Positions 25,122-33,829 of a DNA stretch of 64,000 nucleotides are shown piece after piece (position 1 is the stretch's first letter; every line of letters begins with the position of its first letter). This DNA comes from Streptomyces sp. Ru72 (GTDB lineage Bacteria; Actinomycetota; Actinomycetes; Streptomycetales; Streptomycetaceae), in contig NZ_PQSR01000007.1 in the NCBI RefSeq assembly GCF_002920635.1, positions 62,001 to 126,000 of the forward strand, written 5' to 3'. The position numbers and the translations under genes were made by a program. The notes under the pieces are model-generated. The model was not told the DNA's origin. It did not search any database and saw only the letters and a list, made by a program, of their open reading frames with translations.

Positions 25122-26285
25122 ATGGACGTCGGGCTCAAGCGCGAGCTGGAGGACAAGGTCCGCTCCGGTGAGCGGCTGACCCGTGAGGACGGCATCGCGC
25201 TGTACGAGTCGGACGACCTGGCCTGGCTGGGCGGCCTCGCGCACGAGGTGCGGACGCGTAAGAACGGTGACGTCGTGCACTTCAACGTCAACCGCCACCT
25301 CAACATGACCAACGTGTGCACCGCGTCCTGCGCCTACTGCTCCTTCCAGCGCAAGCCGGGTGAGAAGGACGCGTACACGATGCGCATCGAGGAGGCGGTG
25401 AAGCTCGCCAAGGCGATGGAGTCGGAGAACCTCACCGAGCTGCACATCGTCAACGGCCTGCACCCGAACCTGCCGTGGCGCTACTACCCGCGGTCGCTGC
25501 GCGAGCTGAAGAAGGCGCTGCCGAACGTGTCGCTGAAGGCGTTCACGGCGACGGAGATCCACCACTTCGAGACGATCTCCGGTCTTTCGGCCTCCGAGAT
25601 CCTGGACGAGCTGATCGACGCCGGTCTGGAGTCGCTGACCGGTGGCGGCGCGGAGATCTTCGACTGGGAGGTCCGGCAGCACATCGTCGACCACCGGACC
25701 CACTGGGAGGACTGGTCGCGCATCCACCGCCTGGCGCACGAGAAGGGTCTGAAGACCCCGTGCACCATGCTGTACGGCCACATCGAGGAGCCGCGCCACC
25801 GCGTGGACCACGTGCTGCGCCTGCGCGAGCTCCAGGACGAGACCGGCGGCTTCCAGGTCTTCATCCCGCTGCGCTACCAGCACGACTTCGTGGACATGAA
25901 GGACGGCAAGATCCGCAACCGTCTCCAGGCCCACACGCAGATGGCGACGGGCGCGGAGGCCCTGAAGACGTTCGCCGTCTCACGCCTGCTCTTCGACAAC
26001 GTCCCGCACGTCAAGGTCTTCTGGGTGATGCACGGCGTCCAGACCGCGCAACTGGCCCTCCAGCACGGAGCGGACGACATGGACGGCTCGGTCGTCGAGT
26101 ACAAGATCACGCACGACGCGGACGACTTCGGCACGCCGAACAAGCTGACCCGCGAGGACCTGCTGGAGCTGATCCGCGACGCCGGGTTCCGGCCGGTGGA
26201 GCGGAACACGCGGTACGAGATCATCCGGGAGTACGAGGGCCCGGACCCGGCGCGGCGGGAACAGCCGCAGCCGATGAGGGTGTGA
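25122..26285 (+). CDS. mqnE: Aminofutalosine synthase
   Basis: A 387-residue radical SAM enzyme. The Cx3Cx2C cluster motif is CTASCAYC (Cys66, Cys70, Cys73), as in the MqnE/MqnC/CofH family. It adds the adenosyl radical to 3-[(1-carboxyvinyl)oxy]benzoate, the MqnA product, to form aminodeoxyfutalosine. Segments such as ELHIVNGLHPNLPWRYYP and GFQVFIPLRYQHDF are characteristic. A GAAAGAGG ribosome site lies 6 nt before the ATG, so unlike mqnL, mqnM and mqnA it is leadered. Its stop overlaps the next gene (GTGA). It is paralogous to MqnC at 39053. Confidence 0.96.
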   Translation: MDVGLKRELEDKVRSGERLTREDGIALYESDDLAWLGGLAHEVRTRKNGDVVHFNVNRHLNMTNVCTASCAYCSFQRKPGEKDAYTMRIEEAVKLAKAMESENLTELHIVNGLHPNLPWRYYPRSLRELKKALPNVSLKAFTATEIHHFETISGLSASEILDELIDAGLESLTGGGAEIFDWEVRQHIVDHRTHWEDWSRIHRLAHEKGLKTPCTMLYGHIEEPRHRVDHVLRLRELQDETGGFQVFIPLRYQHDFVDMKDGKIRNRLQAHTQMATGAEALKTFAVSRLLFDNVPHVKVFWVMHGVQTAQLALQHGADDMDGSVVEYKITHDADDFGTPNKLTREDLLELIRDAGFRPVERNTRYEIIREYEGPDPARREQPQPMRV

Positions 26286-26818
26286 CCCGGCCGGTGGCTC
26301 TCGATTTCACGCTCGACCCCGCCATGACCCCTGCCCTCCGCGACGGGATCCTCGGCCTCTGGGTCGATGTGACCAACGCCGGGGGAGCGGTGGGGTTCGT
26401 GGCGCCGGTCACCCCGGACGCGATACGCCCCGAGCTGCTGAAGCACCTGATGGCCATGAGCGAGGGGCGCAGCCGGCTGCTCGTCGGGCACGACGATGAC
26501 GGGCGGGTGGCCGCGACCGCGTTCCTCACCTTCAACACGCACCGCCTGATGACCCACTGGATCTGGCTCTACACGGTCATGGTCCACCCGCGGCACCAGG
26601 GCAAGGGCTACGGCCGTGACCTGCTGGCCGCCGCCGCGGACGCGGCCTGCGGTCTGGAGGGCATAGAGGCGATACGGCTCACCTGCCGCGGCGGCCTCGG
26701 CCTGGAGCGGTTCTACGGCTCCTGCGGCTACAAGGAGGTCGGCCGGGTCCCTGGGGCGATCCGGGTGGCCCCCGGGGACGACCGCGACGACGTCACCATG
26801 CTGCTGCCTCTGGGGTGA
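26282..26818 (+). CDS. GNAT family N-acetyltransferase
   Basis: A 178-residue GNAT fold protein with the acetyl-CoA motif A sequence VMVHPRHQGKGYGRDLL (Q-x-x-G-x-G) and a C-terminal FYGSCGYKEVGRVPG segment. The acceptor is unknown. The GTG start overlaps the mqnE stop by 4 nt, so it is translated with mqnE; whether it has a role in quinone metabolism is not evident. A short hairpin overlaps its stop codon. Confidence 0.88.
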   Translation: MTRPVALDFTLDPAMTPALRDGILGLWVDVTNAGGAVGFVAPVTPDAIRPELLKHLMAMSEGRSRLLVGHDDDGRVAATAFLTFNTHRLMTHWIWLYTVMVHPRHQGKGYGRDLLAAAADAACGLEGIEAIRLTCRGGLGLERFYGSCGYKEVGRVPGAIRVAPGDDRDDVTMLLPLG

Positions 26819-26838
26819 GCGGGGTCGCGCGCACCCCA
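26811..26838 (+). terminator. Possible weak terminator overlapping a stop codon
   Basis: A perfect 7-bp inverted repeat (TGGGGTG 26811-26817 with CACCCCA 26832-26838) includes the GNAT stop codon. The stem is short, so termination is uncertain. Confidence 0.35.
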
Positions 26839-26924
26839 CTGCAAGATCGGGTGCCCGGCGTGCTTCACTGGACGGTGCCCTTTGGGAACGTTCGGAACGG
26901 ATCGGAACGGAAGAGTGGATTGAG

Positions 26925-27224
26925 ATGCTCCGATACACGCTGATGCGCCTCGGCATCCTCGCGGGCTGCCTCGTGGTCGTCTGGGGCCTCGTCTACTCGG
27001 GCATCGCCCCGCGCGGCCTCGGCGCCTCCAACGGCCTGTGGATCGTCATGCTGGCCCTGGTGATCTCGGCGCCGATCAGCTTCGTGGTGCTGCGCAAGGA
27101 GCGGGACCGGGCGTCGGTGCAGATCGTGCAGCGGGTGGACCGTATGAAGGCGAACCTCGAGGCCAACCGCAGCCAGGAGGACGTGGCCGACGACACGGCA
27201 CGGGCGCAGGGGCAGACTTCCTGA
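26925..27224 (+). CDS. DUF4229 small membrane protein
   Basis: A 99-residue protein with two hydrophobic segments (LMRLGILAGCLVVVWGLVYSG and LWIVMLALVISAPISFVVL) and a charged C-terminal tail, the layout of the DUF4229 family common in actinobacteria and often found near menaquinone or respiratory genes. Function is unknown. A GGAACGGAAGAG stretch upstream of the ATG provides a plausible ribosome site. It follows the mqnE-GNAT pair by 106 nt. Confidence 0.82.
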   Translation: MLRYTLMRLGILAGCLVVVWGLVYSGIAPRGLGASNGLWIVMLALVISAPISFVVLRKERDRASVQIVQRVDRMKANLEANRSQEDVADDTARAQGQTS

Positions 27225-27250
27225 AAGCGCGCGTCACAGTGGGCCGACCG

Positions 27251-27430
27251 TAGGGTCTTTCGTCTGGATCAGGACGGGCTCGCGGGGCCTGGCACGCACT
27301 CCCCCACTGCCTTGACGGCGCCGGCGGCGTTGTCGTCGGTCGCCGACTCCCCCACGCTCGGACACGCTCGCGCGGGGGCACCCCCATGGCCCCGCTCCCT
27401 GATCCGGCCTGACCCAAACGAAAGACCCTA
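27251..27430. repeat. MITE-like element with 23-bp terminal inverted repeats
   Basis: The ends 27251-27273 and 27408-27430 are inverted repeats matching at 21 of 23 positions and start with TAGGGTCTTTCGT. The 180-bp interior has no open frame of interest but holds a second hairpin (CCCCCACGC 27349-27357 with GCGCGGGGG 27370-27378, 8 of 9). Both sub-sequences resemble dispersed intergenic repeats I remember from other Streptomyces genomes. The right end reaches the putative -10 hexamer of the TetR gene. Confidence 0.65.
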
Positions 27431-27441
27431 GTCTTGCCCGC

Positions 27442-28131
27442 ATGGGTTCCGTGAAGACCAAGCGGATGCCGCGGGCCGTGCGGGAGCAGCAGATGCTCGA
27501 CGCCGCCGTGAAGACCTTCGGGCAGCGCGGCTACATGGCCGCCTCCATGGACGAGATCGCCGAACTCGCCGGTGTGTCCAAGCCGTTGGTGTACCTGTAC
27601 CTGAACTCCAAGGAATCTCTCTTCAGCGCCTGCATCCGCCGCGAGGCCGCCGCCCTCGTCGAGGCGGTCCGTTCGGGCGTCCGGCCCGGGACCGGCGCCG
27701 ACCGCCAGCTCTGGGAAGGGCTCCAGGCCTTCTTCACGCACACCGCGCGGAACCCGGACGGCTGGGCCGTCCTGCACCTCCAGGCCCGTACGCACGGGGA
27801 ACCCTTCGCCGCCGAGGTGGCCGCGATGCGCGAGGAGATCGTCGCGTTCGTCACCCGGCTCATCGCCGCCGCGGCCCGTGACGGGGGTACCCGCTGCTCT
27901 CACGGAGTCGGGAGCTTGGGGGATCATGACGACCCGGACCTGTCCGAACACGAGGTCGCCGGGCTCGCCGAGGCCCTGGTCGGGGCCGCCGAGTCGCTCG
28001 CTGCCTGGGCCAACGTCACGCCCGGTGTCTCCGCCCGCCAGGCCGCGGCGACCCTGATGAACTTCGCCTGGGCCGGGCTGGGCAACCTCATGGAAGGGCG
28101 GCCCTGGACACCACCGATCACGGTCTCCTGA
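27442..28131 (+). CDS. TetR family transcriptional regulator
   Basis: A 229-residue TetR protein. The DNA-binding domain covers residues 12-58 (AVREQQMLDAAVKTFGQRGY, MDEIAELAGVSKPLVYLYL). The ligand domain contains an odd stretch (GGTRCSHGVGSLGDHDD, about residues 150-166) encoded by DNA that looks like an inserted Streptomyces repeat. The ATG is preceded at 7 nt by TAGTCT, without a ribosome site, so it is probably leaderless. It is convergent with the MaoC/FabG pair; clusters of TetR, FabG and MaoC genes are common in lipid metabolism, so it may bind the palindromes upstream of fabG and fadD. Confidence 0.9.
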   Translation: MGSVKTKRMPRAVREQQMLDAAVKTFGQRGYMAASMDEIAELAGVSKPLVYLYLNSKESLFSACIRREAAALVEAVRSGVRPGTGADRQLWEGLQAFFTHTARNPDGWAVLHLQARTHGEPFAAEVAAMREEIVAFVTRLIAAAARDGGTRCSHGVGSLGDHDDPDLSEHEVAGLAEALVGAAESLAAWANVTPGVSARQAAATLMNFAWAGLGNLMEGRPWTPPITVS

Positions 28132-28215
28132 AGGACCGGCTCGGACGATCACGCGGGCGTGGGCCGACGGCCGCCCCGCTGTGCGGACTGCTCGTCCGCC
28201 GGGTGGCGTGACGCC

Positions 28216-29088
28216 TCAGGCGGCGAGCGGGAGCACCCGTCCCTCCACGTGCACCTTCCCCCGCTCTCCCCTTCGCTCGAGCGGGTGCGCCCCCGTCCCG
28301 CTCCGCAGCTCGAACCGCCCGTGTCCGTCCGCCGCGTAGGTCACCGTCCCCGGCAGCGGCACCGGAGCCCGGAACTCGGCCCGCACCCGCACCGCCTCCG
28401 GCGCCCTGTGCGCGGCGAGACAGCGGGCCACCGTCCACATGCCGTGCGCGATGGGCCGTGGGAACCCGAACAGGCGGGCGGTGAACGGGTACATGTGGAT
28501 GGGGTTGCGGTCGCCGGACACGGTGCCGTAGCGCCGGCCGACGTCTCCGGCCAGGTGCCACTCGGCGACGGCGGGCAGGGGCGTGTGTTCCGCTCGCTCG
28601 GCGGGACTCCCCGCGGTGCGGTGCCGTGCCAGATACGTGCTCGTCGACTCCCACAGGACGTCCTCGCCGCCCCGCACCTCGGTGACCACCGATGCCTCGG
28701 TCCCGCGCCGGTGCGGCGCCAGCCCGCCGATGTGCACGGCCAGTTCGTACTCCCCGGCGACCGCCGGCGCCCGGTACCGGGTGATCTCGATCGAGGTGTG
28801 GACGAGGCCGAGCAGCGGCAGCGGGAAGCCCCACTCGCTCATCAGCCGCATGGCCAGCGGGAAGCCCAGCACATGCGGATAGGTCAGCGGCAGTGCGTCG
28901 TCGCCGGTCGCGAATCCGCACACGCGCTCGTACGCCGCGAGCCGCGCGAGGTCGATGCGCAGCGCGGGCAGGACGAGCCGGTCGCGGGGGAAGTCGGTGT
29001 CCGGACGGGGGCGTTTGAAGGGGGACAGCAGGGCGCCGCGGGCCAGGAGCGGAGCGAGCGCGGGGGGCCCGGTGAGGACGACGGACAT
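28216..29088 (-). CDS. MaoC family dehydratase
   Basis: A 290-residue double hot-dog protein. The C-terminal domain has the hydratase 2 motif GDRNPIHMYPFTARLFGFPR with the catalytic Asp and His, followed by PIAHGMW. The N-terminal hot-dog lacks this motif. It should hydrate trans-2-enoyl-CoA/ACP or dehydrate 3-hydroxyacyl thioesters. The ATG 29088 overlaps the upstream fabG stop by one base (TGATG), so the reductase and dehydratase are coupled and likely act on the same acyl intermediates. A GTG at 29091 is an alternative start. Confidence 0.9.
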   Translation of the reverse strand: MSVVLTGPPALAPLLARGALLSPFKRPRPDTDFPRDRLVLPALRIDLARLAAYERVCGFATGDDALPLTYPHVLGFPLAMRLMSEWGFPLPLLGLVHTSIEITRYRAPAVAGEYELAVHIGGLAPHRRGTEASVVTEVRGGEDVLWESTSTYLARHRTAGSPAERAEHTPLPAVAEWHLAGDVGRRYGTVSGDRNPIHMYPFTARLFGFPRPIAHGMWTVARCLAAHRAPEAVRVRAEFRAPVPLPGTVTYAADGHGRFELRSGTGAHPLERRGERGKVHVEGRVLPLAA

Positions 29089-30389
29089 CACGCCCCCAGC
29101 AGGCTCTGGCCGCAGACGCGAACGACCTGCCCGTTGACCGCGCCCGACGCCGGGTGCGCGAGCCAGGCCGTGGTCTCGGCGACGTCTGCCGGAAGACCGC
29201 CCTGCGCAAGGGAGTTCATCCGGCGCCCCGCCTCACGGATGAACAGCGGTATAGCGGCCGTCATCCTCGTCTCGACGAACCCGGGCGCGACCGCGTTCAC
29301 CGTCACTCCGTGCTCGGCGAGCGCACGCGGCGCGAGGGAGCGGACCAGGCCGACGACGCCCGCCTTGGCGGCGCCGTAGTTCGTCTGTCCGGCGTTTCCG
29401 GCGAGCCCCGCGATCGACGCGGTGGCGACGATGCGCCCACCAGGCTTGATCGTCCCGGCCTTCAGCAGCGCGTCCGTCGTCCGCAGCACGCTCGCCAGAT
29501 TGACGTCGAGGACCGGACTCCAGTGCTCCACGGGCATGTTGACCAGGCGCCGGTCGCGGGTGATCCCCGCGTTGTGGATCAGCACGTCCAGGCCGTCCGG
29601 GAGTGCGGAGGCGATGCGCTCACCCGCGTCGGCGGCGGTGATGTCGAGCGAGAGGGCCCTGCCGCCGAGCCGTTCGGCGACCGACCGGGCCTCCTGCGCG
29701 GCCCGCGGTACGTCGAGTACGACGACCCGGGCTCCGTCCCTGGCCAGCGTCTCGGCGACCGCCTCGCCGATGCCCCGGGCGGCGCCGGTGACGAGGGCGG
29801 TGCGGCCGGCGAGGGGGCGGTCCCAGTCGGCGCCGACCTCCGCGGAGGTTCCCACCACGATCAACTGGCCGCTGACGTAGGCGGACTTGGGGGAGAGGAG
29901 AAAGCGCAGGGTCGACTCGGCGGCGGCGGCGTCCGTCAGCCGGACGAGGTTCACGGTCCGCCCGCGTCCGATCTCCTTGGCGAGGGAGCGCACGAACCCC
30001 TCCAGCGCCTGCTGGGCCGCGGCCTGGTGGTGGTCGGCGGGGTCGAGGGGCGCACCCAGGACGACGACCCGGCCGCTGCTCGTGACCGACCGCACCACGG
30101 GGTGGAGCGCCGCGTGCACCTCGGCGAGCGAGCCGACGTCCCGCACGCCGGTGGCGTCGAGGACGACGGCGGCGGGGTCGTCCCGGCCGGGTGTGAGCCC
30201 CGTCCGGCCGAGAACGGGAGCGAGGTCCAGGCCGGACCTGCCGGCCGTGAGGTGGAGCAGCGGGCCGGACAGGGCCGGCCGCTCGGGCGACCAGCGCTGC
30301 AGGGGCGCCGGCTGCGGCAGCCCCAGGCGGCGGGTCAGGAAGCGGCCGGGCGCGGTGCCGGCGAAGCGCAGATAACGGTCGGTCGTCAT
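29088..30389 (-). CDS. 3-oxoacyl-ACP/CoA reductase, FabG4-like (HMWFabG)
   Basis: A 433-residue high-molecular-weight FabG. Residues 1-190 form a degenerate Rossmann-like domain, and 195-433 the catalytic short-chain dehydrogenase with the NAD(P) motif VTGAARGIGEAV and the triad Ser325, Tyr338, Lys342 (NYGAAKAG). It reduces 3-oxoacyl thioesters, and with the coupled MaoC dehydratase can make enoyl thioesters. GGAG precedes the ATG by 6 nt. Just upstream are two palindromes suggesting repressor control. Confidence 0.93.
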   Translation of the reverse strand: MTTDRYLRFAGTAPGRFLTRRLGLPQPAPLQRWSPERPALSGPLLHLTAGRSGLDLAPVLGRTGLTPGRDDPAAVVLDATGVRDVGSLAEVHAALHPVVRSVTSSGRVVVLGAPLDPADHHQAAAQQALEGFVRSLAKEIGRGRTVNLVRLTDAAAAESTLRFLLSPKSAYVSGQLIVVGTSAEVGADWDRPLAGRTALVTGAARGIGEAVAETLARDGARVVVLDVPRAAQEARSVAERLGGRALSLDITAADAGERIASALPDGLDVLIHNAGITRDRRLVNMPVEHWSPVLDVNLASVLRTTDALLKAGTIKPGGRIVATASIAGLAGNAGQTNYGAAKAGVVGLVRSLAPRALAEHGVTVNAVAPGFVETRMTAAIPLFIREAGRRMNSLAQGGLPADVAETTAWLAHPASGAVNGQVVRVCGQSLLGA

Positions 30390-30412
30390 GGCAGCTCCCT
30401 GCTCGTCCAGTG

Positions 30413-30442
30413 CTTACTCCAGAGTAAGGTTACCCGCGGTAA
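30413..30442. promoter_or_regulatory. Two adjacent palindromes upstream of the fabG-like gene
   Basis: CTTACTC at 30413-30419 and GAGTAAG at 30422-30428 form a perfect 7-bp dyad with a 2-bp centre. Next to it TTACC-CGC-GGTAA (30430-30442) is a second dyad. They lie 24-53 nt upstream of the fabG-like start, where a repressor would block transcription. TetR-type regulators favour such sites. Confidence 0.55.
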
Positions 30443-30565
30443 GGCTGCGTCACCGGTGACCCTGACGGCACGTCAAACCCATGGGCGAGTCCTGCACAGC
30501 CCCGTCCCCGGACCCTCCCCGAACCCGCACAGAGCCCCCACGCGGGCGCCGTACGATCGCGGTCC

Positions 30566-30578
30566 TAACCGGCGGTAA
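30566..30578. promoter_or_regulatory. Related palindrome upstream of the fadD-like gene
   Basis: TAACCGGCGGTAA matches the 30430-30442 site at 11 of 13 positions and lies 93 nt upstream of the acyl-CoA synthetase start. It suggests common control of the divergent lipid genes. Confidence 0.45.
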
Positions 30579-30670
30579 CAGCGAGCCGCTGCCGCGGGTG
30601 AACATCTCGGTACGCACCGCGCGTACCTATGCAGCACAGCAGTGTGTAGCTGCAGGCCCCAGGAGCTGCC

Positions 30671-32605
30671 ATGCCCATCTCGTACTCGTCCGCGCCCGTG
30701 CCCGCCCCCGTCGACCTCGACCACGACGGCCGCCCGGTGCTCGTGGAGCCGGAGACCCGGCGGCTGAACGGGGAGGTCCGGGAGGCCTACGTGCCGCCGC
30801 TGGTGCCGCCGGTGACCCACGGCTCGCTGGCCGACCTGCCGTTCGAGAACGCGAGCGAGGCGCCCGGCCACCGGGTGCTCAGCCGCCGGGACGCGGACGG
30901 CGGCTGGACGGATGTGACGGCGGCCCAGTTCGCCGACCAGGTGCTGGCCCTGGCGAAGGGACTGATCTCCGAGGGCCTGATGCCGGGCGACCGGATCGCG
31001 GTCATGGCGCGCACGATCTACGAGTGGACGCTGCTGGACTTCGCGGCCTGGGCGGCCGGCCTGGTCACGGTCCCCGTCTACCCCACCTCCTCGGTGATCC
31101 AGATCCGTTGGATCCTCCAGGACTCCGGCGCGGTGGCCCTGATCACGGAGACGGTCGGCCAGGCTTCGGCCATCGGCCCGGAACGCCACCGCCTGCCCGA
31201 CCTGCGCCACGCCTGGGTGATCGAGAAGGGGCACGTGGAGCGGCTGGCCGAGCTGGGCGCGGCGGTCCCCGACCAGGAGGTGACCGTCCGCCGGGGCGTG
31301 CTCGGCCCGGACACCCTCGCCACCCTCGTCTACACCTCGGGCACGACCGGCCGTCCCAAGGGGTGCGCGCTGACACACGGCAACTTCCTTGCGGAGGTGG
31401 ACAACGCGACCCGGCTCCTCTACCCGGTCTTCCACGCCAGGACGAGCGAGGAGCCGTCGACGCTGCTGTTCCTGCCGCTGTCGCACGTCTTCGGCCGTAT
31501 GGTCGCGGTCGCCTGCATCCGCGCACGGGTACGGCTCGGGCACGCGCCCAGCCTGAAGGCGGAGGACCTGCTGGCCGACCTGGCGAGTTTCCGGCCGACC
31601 TTCCTGCTGGTCATCCCGTACATGCTGGAGAAGGTCTTCAACAACGCCCGGGCGGCGGCCGAGCGCGGCGGCCGGGGAGCGCTGTTCGACCGCGCGGTCT
31701 CGGTGGCCCGCCGCTACGGCGAGGCGCTGGAGGCCCGGCAGCACGGCACCGGCCCCGGCCCGAGCCGCGCCCTGAAGGCGGCCCGCGCCTTCTACGACCC
31801 GCTCGTCTACCGCCGCATCCGCGGCGCCCTGGGCGGCCGGCTCCGCCACGTGATCAGCGGCGGCTCCCCGCTGGGCGTCCCCCTCGCCGCCTTCTACGCG
31901 GGCGCAGGCATCGAGATCTTCGAGGGCTACGGCCTGACGGAGTCGACCGGCGCGGCCACCGTCACGCCTCCTCTCAAGCCCCGGCTGGGCACGGTGGGCT
32001 GGCCGCTGCCCGGCACCCGGGTGCGGATCGCGGCGGACGGCGAGGTGCTGCTCTCCGGCGGGCAGGTCTTCCGCGGCTACTGGGAACCGCACGCGGGCGG
32101 CGTCGTCCCGGCCACCCCCGACGGCTGGTTCCCGACGGGCGACATCGGCCGCCTGGACGACGAGGGCTACCTCACGATCACGGGCCGGAAGAAGGAGATC
32201 CTGATCACCGCGGGCGGCAAGAACGTGGCGCCCGCCCCGCTGGAGAACTGGCTGCGCTCCCACCCCCTGATCTCGCAGTGCCTGGTCGTCGGCGACGGCC
32301 GCCCCTATGTCTCCGCCCTCCTCACGCTCGACGTGGACGGCATCACCCACTGGCGCCGGATGAACGGCAAGCATCCCGTCCCGCCGGAGCTGCTGGTGGG
32401 GGACGCAGAGCTCGACGCGGTCCTGCAGCGCGCGGTGGACGAGGCCAACAAACTCGTCTCCCGGCCCGAGTCGATCCGCCGCTTCACGGTCCTGCCCGTG
32501 GACTTCACCGAGGAGGCCGGGCATCTGACGCCGTCGATGAAGCTGCGCCGCGAGGCGATCATGCGGGACTTCGCCCGGGAGGTGGAGGAGCTGTACGCGC
32601 AGTAG
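30671..32605 (+). CDS. Long-chain acyl-CoA synthetase (FadD15-like AMP-binding enzyme)
   Basis: A 644-residue ANL-superfamily ligase. The phosphate-binding loop VYTSGTTGRPKG is at about residue 220, the adenine motif GYGLTEST follows near 420, and WFPTGDIGRLDDEGYLTITGRKK with the C-terminal lysine region (HLTPSMKLRR) completes the fold. It activates long-chain fatty acids to acyl-CoA via acyl-AMP. AGGAG lies 6 nt before the ATG. It is divergent from the FabG-like/MaoC pair and shares a palindrome type with it. Cytosolic, possibly membrane associated. Confidence 0.95.
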   Translation: MPISYSSAPVPAPVDLDHDGRPVLVEPETRRLNGEVREAYVPPLVPPVTHGSLADLPFENASEAPGHRVLSRRDADGGWTDVTAAQFADQVLALAKGLISEGLMPGDRIAVMARTIYEWTLLDFAAWAAGLVTVPVYPTSSVIQIRWILQDSGAVALITETVGQASAIGPERHRLPDLRHAWVIEKGHVERLAELGAAVPDQEVTVRRGVLGPDTLATLVYTSGTTGRPKGCALTHGNFLAEVDNATRLLYPVFHARTSEEPSTLLFLPLSHVFGRMVAVACIRARVRLGHAPSLKAEDLLADLASFRPTFLLVIPYMLEKVFNNARAAAERGGRGALFDRAVSVARRYGEALEARQHGTGPGPSRALKAARAFYDPLVYRRIRGALGGRLRHVISGGSPLGVPLAAFYAGAGIEIFEGYGLTESTGAATVTPPLKPRLGTVGWPLPGTRVRIAADGEVLLSGGQVFRGYWEPHAGGVVPATPDGWFPTGDIGRLDDEGYLTITGRKKEILITAGGKNVAPAPLENWLRSHPLISQCLVVGDGRPYVSALLTLDVDGITHWRRMNGKHPVPPELLVGDAELDAVLQRAVDEANKLVSRPESIRRFTVLPVDFTEEAGHLTPSMKLRREAIMRDFAREVEELYAQ

Positions 32606-32749
32606 GGCCCGTGCGTCACGCCCCGCCGGCGACGGATTCACCCGTTCGAGAACGCCACTAGCCCACCTGGCCGCAGGCGGCGGCCGTGCTGGCGGCGGTC
32701 CGGGGCCCCCCGTGCTTCCATCGCGTCCAGAGGCGTCGAGGAGGCTCAC

Positions 32750-33757
32750 ATGATGGCCGATGATCCACAGCAGGACACCCACGCCCGATCGGGTGCACCC
32801 CGGCGGCGCGTGCTGGCCGCGGCCGCCGCGCTGGCGCCCGTGCTGGCCGCCGCGCACACCGCCCCCGCCCGTGCCCTGCCCGCCGCGGGGGACCACGGAC
32901 ACCGGGACGGGCCGGTCAGTCCGGTGCGCACCGGCCTCGCGGACTGGGCGGACGTGGCCAAGGCGCTGGGCCGCGGCGGCGACATGAAGCGCGACCTGAT
33001 GTACCACACGGGCCTGCCGCGCCGGGACCTGTCGGTGATCTCCGAGGGCGTCCTCGTCAAACCCGAACTCGCCCTGGGCTCCCACGTGTCCTTCGTCCGC
33101 TACGCCGACGGCAGCACGATGACGATGGGCGACCTGGTGGTCACCGAGCGGGAACTGCAGCCGTTCCTCGACGTCCTCCAGCAGCACCGGATCGCGGTGA
33201 CCGCGCTCCACAAGCACCTGCTCTCCCAGATGCCCGACATCTGGTGGGTGCACGTCCACGCGCACGGCCACGACCCGGTGACCGTGGCCCGCGGGCTGCG
33301 CGCGGCGTTCGACCGTACCGGCACCCCGCCCCCGCAGCGTCCCGCACCGTCCGGCCACACCCTGGACACCGCGGGCATCGACGCGGCGCTGGGCGTCAAG
33401 GGAACCTACGACGACGGGGTCTACAAGAGCCTCTTCATCCGCCGCGAGACCATCACCGAGGGCGGCATGGCGCTGCCGCCGGGCCTGGGGTCGACCACCG
33501 CCTTCAACTGGCAGCCACTGGGCGGCGGCCGGGTGGCGATCAGCGGCGACGTGGCGATGGTCGCCGAGGAGGTCCAGAACGTCCTCGCGGCCCTCAGGCG
33601 CGCCAAGACCCAGCTGGTCGAGCTGCACAACCACGGGCTGAGGGACGAACCCCGCCTGTTCTTCACCCACTTCTGGGCCGTCGGGGACGCCGTCACGCTG
33701 GCCCGGGGCCTGCGCCCCGCGGTGGACGCCACCAACGCGGCTCCGGCCGGCGCTTGA
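32750..33757 (+). CDS. Exported DUF1259 protein (two copies of the domain)
   Basis: A 335-residue protein with a Tat-like signal (PRRRVLAAAAALAPVLAAAHT, about residues 22-42). The mature part has two related DUF1259 units: one beginning near DWADVAKALGRGG and one near GIDAALGVKGTYDDGVYKS. Both share a sequence of the type H-x-H-L or LHNHGL and a VHVHAHGHDP/FFTHFWAVGD element rich in histidines, suggesting metal binding. The family function is unknown. AGGAGG precedes the ATG. It lies 72 nt upstream of the P450 gene on the same strand. Confidence 0.8.
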   Translation: MMADDPQQDTHARSGAPRRRVLAAAAALAPVLAAAHTAPARALPAAGDHGHRDGPVSPVRTGLADWADVAKALGRGGDMKRDLMYHTGLPRRDLSVISEGVLVKPELALGSHVSFVRYADGSTMTMGDLVVTERELQPFLDVLQQHRIAVTALHKHLLSQMPDIWWVHVHAHGHDPVTVARGLRAAFDRTGTPPPQRPAPSGHTLDTAGIDAALGVKGTYDDGVYKSLFIRRETITEGGMALPPGLGSTTAFNWQPLGGGRVAISGDVAMVAEEVQNVLAALRRAKTQLVELHNHGLRDEPRLFFTHFWAVGDAVTLARGLRPAVDATNAAPAGA

Positions 33758-33829
33758 AGAGACGTCATCCCCCCGCTTCCGGTACCGCCGGGGGCCAAGC
33801 AGAGCACGTGGACGAGGGAGAACCCCGCG

